Position numbers and translations under genes: made by a program
In this document: positions 48,619-56,275 of the stretch, piece after piece
How positions within the stretch are numbered: position 1 is the first letter of the stretch
How the letters are laid out: each line of letters starts with the position of its first letter
Source of the DNA: Sciscionella marina DSM 45152
GTDB taxonomy: Bacteria; Actinomycetota; Actinomycetes; Mycobacteriales; Pseudonocardiaceae
Reading direction: 5' to 3'
Length of the DNA stretch: 64,000 bases
Assembly: GCF_000379465.1 (NCBI RefSeq)
Contig: NZ_KB905386.1
Coordinates: 1 to 64,000, forward strand
The notes under the pieces: model-generated
Told to the model about the DNA's origin: nothing
What the model saw: only the letters and a program-made list of their open reading frames with translations
Databases searched by the model: none

Positions 48619-49895
48619 GCATCGGACGCCGCGCCTTCTTCACCACGAGCGCACTCACCGGGGGCGCGATCGCCGCACCCGCACTGGCCCAGTCCACGAG
48701 GGCGACCGCCGAGGCACCGGGACGGGAAGCCGCCGTTCCGGTCCGTACCGGCGCCGACCTGCTCGCCGCGGACCGGTGGCAGGCGCTCGCCGGGCGCAAG
48801 GTCGGGGTGCTCGCCAATCCGACGGGGGCGCTCACGAACCTGAGCCACATCGTGGACGACATGGTCGAAGCCGGTCACCGGCCACTGGCCGCGTTCGGCC
48901 CGGAGCACGGTTTCCGGGGCACCGCGCAGGCCGGTGGTTCGGAGGGCGGCTACAAGGACCCGCGCACCGGAATCCCGGTGTACGACGCGTACGGGGCGAG
49001 CGTGGACAAACTCGCCGGATACTTCCACAAGGCGGGTATCGACACGCTCGTGTTCGACATCGCCAGCGTGGGCGCACGCTTCTACACCTACATCTGGTCG
49101 ATGTACACCGCGATGCGCGCGGCCGTGCGCACCGGTGCCTCCTTCGTGGTGCTCGACCGGCCGAACCCGATCGGCGGCCAGGCATTCGGGCCCATGCTCG
49201 ACCCGGAGTTCGCCAGCGGAGTCGGTCTCAAACCGATCACCCAGCAGCCCGGGATGACGGTGGCCGAACTGGCGAAGCTGTTCGACGCGCGGTTCCTCCC
49301 CGGGGACGAGGGACGCGGCCTCGCGAAGCTGGAGATCCACCGCTGCCAGGGCTGGCGGCGGGACCGGTTCTTCGCCGAGACCGGTCAGCCGTGGATCATG
49401 CCGAGCCCCAACATGCCGACCGCGGACACCGCGCTCGTCTACCCCGGCACCTGCATGTTCGAGGGCACGAACCTGACCACGGGGCGTGGCACCACCAGGC
49501 CGTTCGAGATCATCGGTGCCCCGGGTATCGACTGGCGCTGGGCGCAGGCGCTCAACGCGCTCGACCTGCCCGGGGTGCGCTTCGCGGAGACCTACTTCGT
49601 GCCGACCTTCTCCGATTTCGCGGGCAAGACCTGCGGCGGCGTCGCCCTGCACGTGCAGACGCCGCACCGGTTCGATCCGATCCGCACCGGGGTGGCGATG
49701 CTGGTGACCGCGAAACGCACCTATCCGTCCCTGTTCGGCTGGCGCAAGGACAACTGGATCGACAAACTCACCGGATCCGCGCGGCTGCGCACGATGCTGG
49801 ACAAGGGCGCGGACACCGAGGACATCGTCGGCGCCTGGCAGCCCGAACTCGAGGAGTTCCGCCGCACCCGCCGTCCCTTCCTGCTGTACTCCTGA
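48615..49895 (+). CDS. namZ: Exo-beta-N-acetylmuramidase NamZ (DUF1343)
   Basis: A 426-aa protein with a twin-arginine signal, SIGRRAFFTTSALTGGAIAA. The DUF1343/NamZ domain is clear from KVGVLANPTGALTNLSHIVD, FGPEHGFRGTAQAG, VFDIASVGARFYTYIWSM, VVLDRPNPIGG and PGTCMFEGTNLTTGRGTTRP. Family members such as Bacillus YbbC/NamZ remove MurNAc from the non-reducing ends of peptidoglycan glycans, complementing NagZ. Its start overlaps the nagZ stop and the next gene follows after 26 bases, so the enzymes are made together. Confidence 0.92.
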   Translation: MSIGRRAFFTTSALTGGAIAAPALAQSTRATAEAPGREAAVPVRTGADLLAADRWQALAGRKVGVLANPTGALTNLSHIVDDMVEAGHRPLAAFGPEHGFRGTAQAGGSEGGYKDPRTGIPVYDAYGASVDKLAGYFHKAGIDTLVFDIASVGARFYTYIWSMYTAMRAAVRTGASFVVLDRPNPIGGQAFGPMLDPEFASGVGLKPITQQPGMTVAELAKLFDARFLPGDEGRGLAKLEIHRCQGWRRDRFFAETGQPWIMPSPNMPTADTALVYPGTCMFEGTNLTTGRGTTRPFEIIGAPGIDWRWAQALNALDLPGVRFAETYFVPTFSDFAGKTCGGVALHVQTPHRFDPIRTGVAMLVTAKRTYPSLFGWRKDNWIDKLTGSARLRTMLDKGADTEDIVGAWQPELEEFRRTRRPFLLYS

Positions 49896-49921
49896 GACCG
49901 TCCCGCGAGAAAGGGAGATGA

Positions 49922-51697
49922 ATGCTCGATCGGCGCACGTTCCTGCTCGCGTCCGGGCTCGCCGGAACCGCAGCGCTGACCGCAGGTAGCCTGCCCGCGG
50001 TGGCCACGTCCGGATCATCCGCCCTCGGCCGGTTCGACCTGCCGCAGTCCGGCTTCGCACCGGCCACCACCCGGCTGCGGCACGGCAGCCCCGCCGGCCT
50101 CGGTCTCGATTCCCATACCATCGCCGAAACCCTGCGCGCCGTGACCGGCTACACCCAACCGGACAACGGAATCCCGCTGTTCCCCGGGGCGGTGACACTG
50201 CTCGCCCATCACGGCACGATCCTCGCGGAGGAACCGACCGGCTGGGCGCTGCGCTACGCCGACCGGGAGGGCACCGAACTCCCGGTGGCCAGCCGGATCC
50301 CGATGCACGCGGACACGATCTTCGACATGGCCTCGATCTCGAAGCTGTTCACCACGCTCGTCGCGTTGTGCCTGCTCGAGGAGGGCGCGATCGCGCTGGA
50401 CACCCCGGTCGCGAAATACCTTCCCGGGTACGAGACCGGCGGCAAGGCACCGATCACCCCGAAGATGCTGCTCACCCACACCGCGGGGCTGCCACCGGAC
50501 CCGAAACCCACGCTGTGGCAAGGCTATCCGGACATCCCGGCACGCAAGAAAGCCATCCTCGCCACCAAGATCAAGACCGAACCGGGGACGGCCTACGAAT
50601 ACTCCGACCTGAGCATGCTCTCGATGCAGCTGCTGATCGAACACGTCACGGGGACATCGCTGGACCACCAGGTGCACAAGCGCGTGGTCCGGCCGCTCGG
50701 GCTGCGCGACACCGGATACAACCCCTCGCCGCGGCTGCGCGAACGGATCGCACCGACCGAGTACGAGGTGGGCGAGGGTTCCTCGAACCGCGGCCTGGTG
50801 TGGGGCCAGGTGCACGACGAGAACGCGTGGTCCCTCGGCGGGGTCGCCGGTCACGCCGGGGTGTTCTCCACCGCGCACGATATGGCCGTGATCGCGCAGA
50901 TGGTGCTCAATGGCGGCACCTACGCGGGCACCAGGGTGCTGTCCGAGGAGACCGCCGAACTGATCTTCACGAACGTCAACACGGCCTTCCCCGATGACGC
51001 GCACGGGCTGGGTTTCGAACTCGACCAGATGTTCTACATGGGCGCCCTGTCGAGCCCGGAAACCGCGGGGCACACCGGATTCACCGGAACCACGCTCGTC
51101 ATCGACCGGCTCTCCCGCTCGATCGCGCTGCTGCTCACCAACCGGGTGCACCCGAACCGCGAAGGGGACAGCATCAACCCGGCGCGCCAGCGGGTCGCGA
51201 CCGGACTCGCGCGGGCCATGCGGGTGCCCCCGGTCGCCGGGAACGACTACTGGACCAGTCAGATCGGGGACGACAGCACGGCGACGCTGACCACCGTTCC
51301 GTTCGACACCGGGCTGCGTTCGGCCGTCCTCGAATTCCACGCCTTCGTGGACACCGAGGTCAGCGACCCGCTCACGGTCGAGTTCTCCACCGACGCGGGC
51401 AAGACCTGGACCCCGCGAGCGGTCACGGCGAGCGGGCCGGGGGCACCGGAGGGCTCGGTGCCCAGCCTTTCCGGGCACGGCCATCGGCGCTGGTGGCGGG
51501 TCACCGCATCGATCCCCGAGGCCGCGCGGGCCCCGCGGATGCAGGTGCGCTGGCGGTACACCACCGACAAGCAGTACACCGGCCGCGGCGTCTGCGTGGA
51601 CAAGGCGCTCATGTACACGGGCAGGCAGAAACTGTTCGACCTGGAACACGACCCCGGCGCCGTGACCGGCGACGGCTGGGCCAGGGCACGACATTGA
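49922..51697 (+). CDS. Exported serine beta-lactamase-like hydrolase (AmiE/YbbE-type position)
   Basis: A 591-aa protein with a Tat signal, LDRRTFLLASGLAGTAALTA. The class C beta-lactamase/esterase fold has the nucleophile in MASISKLFTTLVALCLLEEG (SxxK) and the Tyr in YEYSDLSMLSMQLLIEHVTG. HTGFTGT (about residue 383) is the likely third motif. About 150 extra residues at the C-terminus form a beta-rich domain, SAVLEFHAFVDTEVSDPLTV, possibly for wall binding. In Bacillus the corresponding locus pairs nagZ and namZ with the amidase AmiE; this protein has the same place and may cleave stem peptide from MurNAc or a related ester/amide bond. The exact activity is inferred from context. Confidence 0.8.
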   Translation: MLDRRTFLLASGLAGTAALTAGSLPAVATSGSSALGRFDLPQSGFAPATTRLRHGSPAGLGLDSHTIAETLRAVTGYTQPDNGIPLFPGAVTLLAHHGTILAEEPTGWALRYADREGTELPVASRIPMHADTIFDMASISKLFTTLVALCLLEEGAIALDTPVAKYLPGYETGGKAPITPKMLLTHTAGLPPDPKPTLWQGYPDIPARKKAILATKIKTEPGTAYEYSDLSMLSMQLLIEHVTGTSLDHQVHKRVVRPLGLRDTGYNPSPRLRERIAPTEYEVGEGSSNRGLVWGQVHDENAWSLGGVAGHAGVFSTAHDMAVIAQMVLNGGTYAGTRVLSEETAELIFTNVNTAFPDDAHGLGFELDQMFYMGALSSPETAGHTGFTGTTLVIDRLSRSIALLLTNRVHPNREGDSINPARQRVATGLARAMRVPPVAGNDYWTSQIGDDSTATLTTVPFDTGLRSAVLEFHAFVDTEVSDPLTVEFSTDAGKTWTPRAVTASGPGAPEGSVPSLSGHGHRRWWRVTASIPEAARAPRMQVRWRYTTDKQYTGRGVCVDKALMYTGRQKLFDLEHDPGAVTGDGWARARH

Positions 51698-51701
51698 CCC
51701 T

Positions 51702-51728
51702 GTGGAAACGGGTTAGTAAGTTTCCCAC
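51702..51728 (+). promoter_or_regulatory. Probable MurR operator upstream of murR
   Basis: An interrupted dyad, GTGGAAAC-N10-GTTTCCCAC, fills the 31-base gap before the GTG of murR; the arms match over GGAAAC/GTTTCC. The position right at the regulator's start suggests autoregulation by MurR. There is no Shine-Dalgarno sequence here, so murR may be read leaderless from an internal promoter or from the upstream transcript. Confidence 0.45.
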
Positions 51729-52673
51729 GTGACCACCAACGGGCCTTCCGACGGCGGGACCGCGAGCCCACTCGTGCGGATCCGTTCACTCGTCCCCGGG
51801 CTGGCGAAGGCCGAGCAGCGGGTGGCCAAGGTCGTGCTCGCGAATCCGGCCGCGGTCTCCCGCACCAGCATCACCGACGTGGCCGAGGCCGCCAACACCT
51901 CGGAAACCACGGTCACCCGGTTCTGCAAGGCGATCGGCCTGCGCGGTTATCCCGAGCTGCGGATCGCGCTCGCCGCGGAGAGCGCGCGCACCGAGGCACG
52001 CCCGAACAACGACCTCGGCGCGGACATCACCCCGGACGACGATCTCGGCCAGGTGGTCGGCAAGCTCGGCTACGCGGACGCGCGAGCGGTCGAGGAGACC
52101 GCGGGCCAGATCGACATCGGAGTACTCGACCGTGTGGTGACCGCCATGGCCGCGGCAGGCAGGGTCGATGTCTACGGCGTGGGCGCGAGCGCGTTCGTGG
52201 CACTGGACCTGCAGCAGAAGCTGCACCGGATCGGGCGGATCAGCTTCGCCTGGAGCGATACGCACATCATGCTCACCTCGGCCGCGGTACTCGGACCGGG
52301 AGATGTCGCGGTCGCCATCTCACATTCGGGGGCCACCGCCGAAACGGTCGAGGCGCTCCGGCTCGCCGCACGGCACGGCGCGACGACCGTGGCGATCACC
52401 AACTTCCCGCGCTCCCCCGTCGCCACCGTCGCCGAGCACGTGCTGACCACGGCCGCGCGGGAGACCACCTTCCGCTCCGGCGCGACGGCAAGCAGGATCG
52501 CCCAGCTCACCGTCATCGACTGCCTGTTCGTCGGCATCGCGCAGCGGCACATGGGCACGGCGATGAACGCGCTCGACGCGACCCGTAGCGCGGTCGGCGC
52601 GCACCGGCTCGACGAACGTTACGACGGACGACGGCGCCACCCAGGCGAGTCGCACGAGACGAAGGACCGGTGA
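51729..52673 (+). CDS. murR: MurR/RpiR-family transcriptional regulator
   Basis: A 314-aa regulator: N-terminal RpiR HTH (SITDVAEAANTSETTVTRFC, then GLRGYPELRIALA) and a C-terminal SIS sugar-phosphate domain (GRVDVYGVGASAFVALDLQQ; GDVAVAISHSGATAETVEAL). MurR proteins sense MurNAc-6-phosphate. Coupling to murQ (GTGA overlap) and the wall-hydrolase genes upstream fits control of MurNAc catabolism. Confidence 0.92.
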   Translation: MTTNGPSDGGTASPLVRIRSLVPGLAKAEQRVAKVVLANPAAVSRTSITDVAEAANTSETTVTRFCKAIGLRGYPELRIALAAESARTEARPNNDLGADITPDDDLGQVVGKLGYADARAVEETAGQIDIGVLDRVVTAMAAAGRVDVYGVGASAFVALDLQQKLHRIGRISFAWSDTHIMLTSAAVLGPGDVAVAISHSGATAETVEALRLAARHGATTVAITNFPRSPVATVAEHVLTTAARETTFRSGATASRIAQLTVIDCLFVGIAQRHMGTAMNALDATRSAVGAHRLDERYDGRRRHPGESHETKDR

Positions 52674-53590
52674 GCATGCCCCAGCAAGGCGCCGAACAAG
52701 TGCGGGTCGAGGCCCCGACCGAAGCACGCAACCCGCGCACCACCGACATCGACCAATTGTCCACAGTGGACGTCCTGCGCAAGATCAACGATGAGGACGC
52801 CCTCGTCCCGCGCGCCGTGGCCGCGGTGCTCGACGAACTCGCCGTCCTCGTCGACGCGGCCGTCGAGGCGATCCGCGCGGGCGGGCGGGTGCACTACGCC
52901 GGTGCCGGAACCTCCGGCAGGCTCGCGGTGCTGGACGCCGCCGAACTCGTACCCACCTACAACGTTCCCGAGGATCTGTTCGTCTCGCACCATGCCGGTG
53001 GCGCGCAGGCCTTGCGGACCGCGGCGGAGAACGTCGAGGACGACACCGAGAACGGGGCCGCCGAGATCCGCGGATCGGCGACCGGCAAGGACGTCGTGGT
53101 CGGCCTGGCCGCCTCCGGGCGCACCCCCTATGTGCTCGGCGCGCTGCGGGCCGGGCGCGAACTCGGTGCGCGGACCGCGCTCATCTCCGCCAACCCGCAG
53201 GCCGAGGGCAACGCACTCGTCGACGTCGCGCTGGCCGTGGACACCGGCCCCGAGGTCATCGCGGGCAGTACCCGAATGAAGGCGGGCACCGCGCAGAAAC
53301 TGATCCTGAACGCCTTCTCCACCGCCGTGATGATCAAGCTCGGGCACACCTACTCGAACTTCATGGTCAGCATGCGAGCCACCAACGCCAAACTGCGCGG
53401 GCGCACCCTGCGCATTCTCCAGGAGGCGACCGACGCGGACGAGCACCGCTGTGCGCAAGCGCTGGCCGAGGTGGACGGTGACATGAAGACCGCGCTCGTC
53501 ACCCTGCTCGCCGAGGTGAGCAGCGCCAACGCCTCGGACGCGCTGCGCGCCAGCGACGGGAACGTGCGCAAGGCGCTCGCTGCGCTGTAA
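52670..53590 (+). CDS. murQ: N-acetylmuramic acid 6-phosphate etherase
   Basis: Cleaves the lactyl ether of MurNAc-6-phosphate to give GlcNAc-6-phosphate and D-lactate. The 306-aa protein shows the MurQ signatures VHYAGAGTSGRLAVLDAAEL, DVVVGLAASGRTPYVLGAL and VIAGSTRMKAGTAQKLILN. It begins at a GTG overlapping the murR stop; ATG 52676 is an alternative two codons in. No MurNAc kinase or PTS gene lies in the window, so the source of the phosphorylated substrate is elsewhere. Confidence 0.96.
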   Translation: MSMPQQGAEQVRVEAPTEARNPRTTDIDQLSTVDVLRKINDEDALVPRAVAAVLDELAVLVDAAVEAIRAGGRVHYAGAGTSGRLAVLDAAELVPTYNVPEDLFVSHHAGGAQALRTAAENVEDDTENGAAEIRGSATGKDVVVGLAASGRTPYVLGALRAGRELGARTALISANPQAEGNALVDVALAVDTGPEVIAGSTRMKAGTAQKLILNAFSTAVMIKLGHTYSNFMVSMRATNAKLRGRTLRILQEATDADEHRCAQALAEVDGDMKTALVTLLAEVSSANASDALRASDGNVRKALAAL

Positions 53591-53611
53591 TGACGACGGC
53601 GGGACGACGAC

Positions 53612-54670
53612 TCAGCTCTCCGGGGACCGGTACTCCCGCCTGCGCTGCTCCTCCCGGTAACCGTAGGCGGCCTGCCGGACCGCGGCATCCGATTCCAGGC
53701 TCGAGCCCATCGCCCCGGCGATCACTCCCATGGTGGTGAAACCCCAGGCCAGGCTCAGATATGTACCCGTGCCCACCGGGTGCCCCAGCGTGCTGGACAA
53801 CAGCGACTCCGGCACCAGGAAAGCCGCGATCCCGAGGTTGATGGCGAACAGGCCGAGATAGAGCACGCCGACACCGACGAACAGGGTCACCACGGTGGAG
53901 GCGTTGTAGAGCACCGCGAGCCTGCGGAACCCGGAAGCACGGTGCTTGCCCCGCTCCCACAATCGGTGGGCGGCGATCAGCCAGGACACGAGCAGCACCA
54001 CCGAGGCCACGGCCGCGAGTACTCGGCGGACCGGGTCCAGCAGGTCGCCGATCTGCCAGATGGTGCTCGAGGACAGGCCGAAGGCACTGGTCGCCAGGGC
54101 CGCGGCAAGCGCGCTGGACAGGCCGAAGATCAGCCGCCACGGCCGGTTGGCGCGCACCATGCCGCCGATCAGCCGGGGCCAGCCAGGACCGGGAGCGACC
54201 GTGTAACGGTGCCCCTCTTCGAGGCTCGCGCGCCGCACCGAGGACCGCAGCGCGGGCGCGGTCTCGTCGAGCAGATCACCGAGCAGCCGCAGCACCACCT
54301 GGCGCAGACCGCGCCGGGCACCGAGCCCGCCGACCGCGGGCAGGGAGATCATCGCGGTCCCCCGTCCGGAGTCCGTCTCGGCGAGCAACGGCCGGTCCCG
54401 CAGCAACAGTGGAAGATCGGTCACACAGATCGCGTACGTCCAGTCCTGCGCCTCGCGGTATTCGGTCACCGCGTCGAGGATGCGCGCACTGTCCGCCTCC
54501 CCCGCGGCCACCGGATCGGACATGAGGTCGACGCGCCAGGAGCGGCCGGTCCGCTCGCGCAGCCACTCGGTGATGTCCTCGGTCAGTTTGGTGCCGATCG
54601 TCGTCGGCAGGTCGGGATCGGTGACCAGTCCCAGTACCGCGTCGATGGGGTTCGCATCCTTTCGCCACAT
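53612..54670 (-). CDS. Multi-pass membrane protein of unknown function
   Basis: A 352-aa protein from ATG 54670 (the open frame extends to 54883 without protein-like sequence). The N-terminal 170 residues are soluble (LVTDPDLPTTIGTKLTEDIT; WTYAICVTDLPLLLRDRPLL). Four to five membrane helices follow: LIFGLSSALAAALATSAFGL, VLAAVASVVLLVSWLIAAH, ASTVVTLFVGVGVLYLGLFA and LSLAWGFTTMGVIAGAMG. No catalytic motif is evident. It is convergent with murQ. Homologues are widespread in actinobacteria, but I know of no assigned function. Confidence 0.7.
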   Translation of the reverse strand: MWRKDANPIDAVLGLVTDPDLPTTIGTKLTEDITEWLRERTGRSWRVDLMSDPVAAGEADSARILDAVTEYREAQDWTYAICVTDLPLLLRDRPLLAETDSGRGTAMISLPAVGGLGARRGLRQVVLRLLGDLLDETAPALRSSVRRASLEEGHRYTVAPGPGWPRLIGGMVRANRPWRLIFGLSSALAAALATSAFGLSSSTIWQIGDLLDPVRRVLAAVASVVLLVSWLIAAHRLWERGKHRASGFRRLAVLYNASTVVTLFVGVGVLYLGLFAINLGIAAFLVPESLLSSTLGHPVGTGTYLSLAWGFTTMGVIAGAMGSSLESDAAVRQAAYGYREEQRRREYRSPES

Positions 54671-54737
54671 ATCGGAGGGACACGGCGCGGGCGCTCCACT
54701 GACCGGGCGCCCGGAAATCCGGGACGGACCGCGCCGC

Positions 54738-55487
54738 TCACCCGGCAGTCGCGTCCGCGATTCCCTTCGCCTCGCGGGCTCCCGCCTCGATGGCCTCGCA
54801 GTTGAACAGCACCCATTCACGCAGTGCCTCAGCGCCGCCTTCGGCAAACGCTTGCGCAAGGGCGGCGTAGCGCGGTCCGGCACGGAAGGCTGCGACCTCG
54901 GGCACGATGAGGCCCTTGGCGTCCAGCCCGGTGCCGATCACGGTCAACCGGGTCGCGGCGCGGGCGACCACTCCATTGGCGACGGCGAACGGGCGCAGGG
55001 CGAGCAGCTCACCGTGCACGACGGCGACGAGCACCGGCGCGGGAACCGAGGTCGCCCCGGTGAGCAGCCGGGCGAGCAGGTCGAGCCGTCCACCGTGATC
55101 CTCGATGCTCGGCCTGCCGAGGCTGTCGACGTCCTCGACGAGGTCGGCGGCGGCGAGCACGTGCAACCGCGCAAGCGCTTGCAGCGGCGCGCGTTCCCAG
55201 GTGGACAGCAACGGCCCGAGCGCCTCGGCCACCCGCAAGGCGCCCGCGAGCACCGGATCCTCGACATCGGCGTCCTCGGGAAGCGCTGGGCTGCCCCCGT
55301 CGAGCGCGGCGGAGGCCCGGGCGGCGCGCACCGAGGCCTCGGCGGCGGTGGCGGCCCAGCCGCGCCGGTTCGCCGGATGCCGGTGCACCTCGTCGACCGC
55401 GGCACGGGCGGACTCGACGGCATCGGCCACGCCTTCGAGGTCGAGTAGCGGAGCCAGGGGGTCGGTTGCGGACGCCATGGACGACAC
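54738..55487 (-). CDS. Fic-like helical protein lacking the catalytic histidine
   Basis: A 249-aa protein from GTG 55487, chosen because AGGAGG lies seven bases upstream; ATG 55478 is three codons in. The core LVAVVHGELLALRPFAVANG and VVARAATRLTVIG align by eye with the Fic motif HxFxxGNGRxxR: the Pro-Phe and Asn-Gly remain, but the leading His is Arg and the downstream Arg/Gly are altered. AMPylation is therefore unlikely. Mycobacterial Rv3662c lies in the same neighbourhood and may be the orthologue. Function unknown. Confidence 0.65.
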   Translation of the reverse strand: MSSMASATDPLAPLLDLEGVADAVESARAAVDEVHRHPANRRGWAATAAEASVRAARASAALDGGSPALPEDADVEDPVLAGALRVAEALGPLLSTWERAPLQALARLHVLAAADLVEDVDSLGRPSIEDHGGRLDLLARLLTGATSVPAPVLVAVVHGELLALRPFAVANGVVARAATRLTVIGTGLDAKGLIVPEVAAFRAGPRYAALAQAFAEGGAEALREWVLFNCEAIEAGAREAKGIADATAG

Positions 55488-55535
55488 CGTATCCCCTCCT
55501 TGATCGATTACTCCGCCGATTGGAGCAATGACCAG

Positions 55536-55564
55536 TTGTGCTCGCGAGCTACACGCAGTAGATA
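55536..55564 (+). promoter_or_regulatory. Putative sigma-70-type promoter of satP-acs
   Basis: TTGTGC (55536-55541) and TAGATA (55559-55564) are separated by 17 bases, about 75 bases before satP, leaving a leader of roughly 65 bases that ends in AAAGGAGG. Assigned by eye. Confidence 0.45.
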
Positions 55565-55637
55565 GGTGCATAGCACAGATTGTTCAGGTCGCAACTATCG
55601 CGGCGAACAACGCAGCTACCAAAGGAGGTAGTGAGAA

Positions 55638-56219
55638 ATGGCCAGCAATGAGGAAGGCGCCCAGATCGCCGACCCCGGTCCGCTCGGTCTCGCCGGTTTC
55701 GCGGCGACGACCTTTGTCCTGTCACTCGTCAACGCCGGACTCGTGCCGAAGTCCGTGGAACCCGTGGTGCTCCCACTCGCCCTGTTCTACGGCGGACTCG
55801 CCCAGCTACTCGCCGGTATGTGGGAGTACCGCAAGAACAACACCTTCGGTGCGACCGCGTTCGGCACCTACGGTTCCTTCTGGCTGGCCTTCGCTTTGTT
55901 CGTCTGGGTGTTCAGCGCGAAGATCCCGGAGAACGAGGCGGCGGTCGCCACGGGGCTCTTCCTGCTCGTCTTCACCATCTTCACCGCCTACATGACAATC
56001 GGGGCGCTGAAGACGAACGCTGCGCTGCTCGCGGTGTTCTTCTTCCTGTTCCTGACCTTCCTGTTCCTGACCATCGGCGAGTTCGGTGCCGAGGCACTGG
56101 GCAAGATCGGCGGCTGGCTCGGTCTGCTCACCGCGATCCTCGCCTGGTACACCTCGTTCGCAGGAATCCTGAAGGCCACGTTCAAGCGCGATGTGCTGCC
56201 GGTGCGGCCGCTGTCGTGA
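55638..56219 (+). CDS. satP: Acetate/succinate transporter (GPR1/FUN34/YaaH family)
   Basis: A 193-aa membrane protein with six helices. The family motif NAGLVPKSVEPVVLPLALFY near the N-terminus and GGLAQLLAGMWEYRKNNTFG, then AFGTYGSFWLAFALFVWV, are diagnostic for SatP/AceTr acetate channels. The start has AAAGGAGGTAGTGAGAA upstream. It is followed within 56 bases by acs on the same strand, so acetate uptake and activation appear co-expressed. Confidence 0.92.
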   Translation: MASNEEGAQIADPGPLGLAGFAATTFVLSLVNAGLVPKSVEPVVLPLALFYGGLAQLLAGMWEYRKNNTFGATAFGTYGSFWLAFALFVWVFSAKIPENEAAVATGLFLLVFTIFTAYMTIGALKTNAALLAVFFFLFLTFLFLTIGEFGAEALGKIGGWLGLLTAILAWYTSFAGILKATFKRDVLPVRPLS

Positions 56220-56275
56220 ACCGGACGTAACCACTAAGTTCGACACTACGAACACCCGCGCAAAGGAGCCACGCC

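Noticed and set aside
50015-51694. Long minus-strand frame opposite the serine hydrolase
   Set aside because: The plus-strand gene has a Tat signal and SxxK motif; the antisense frame has none.
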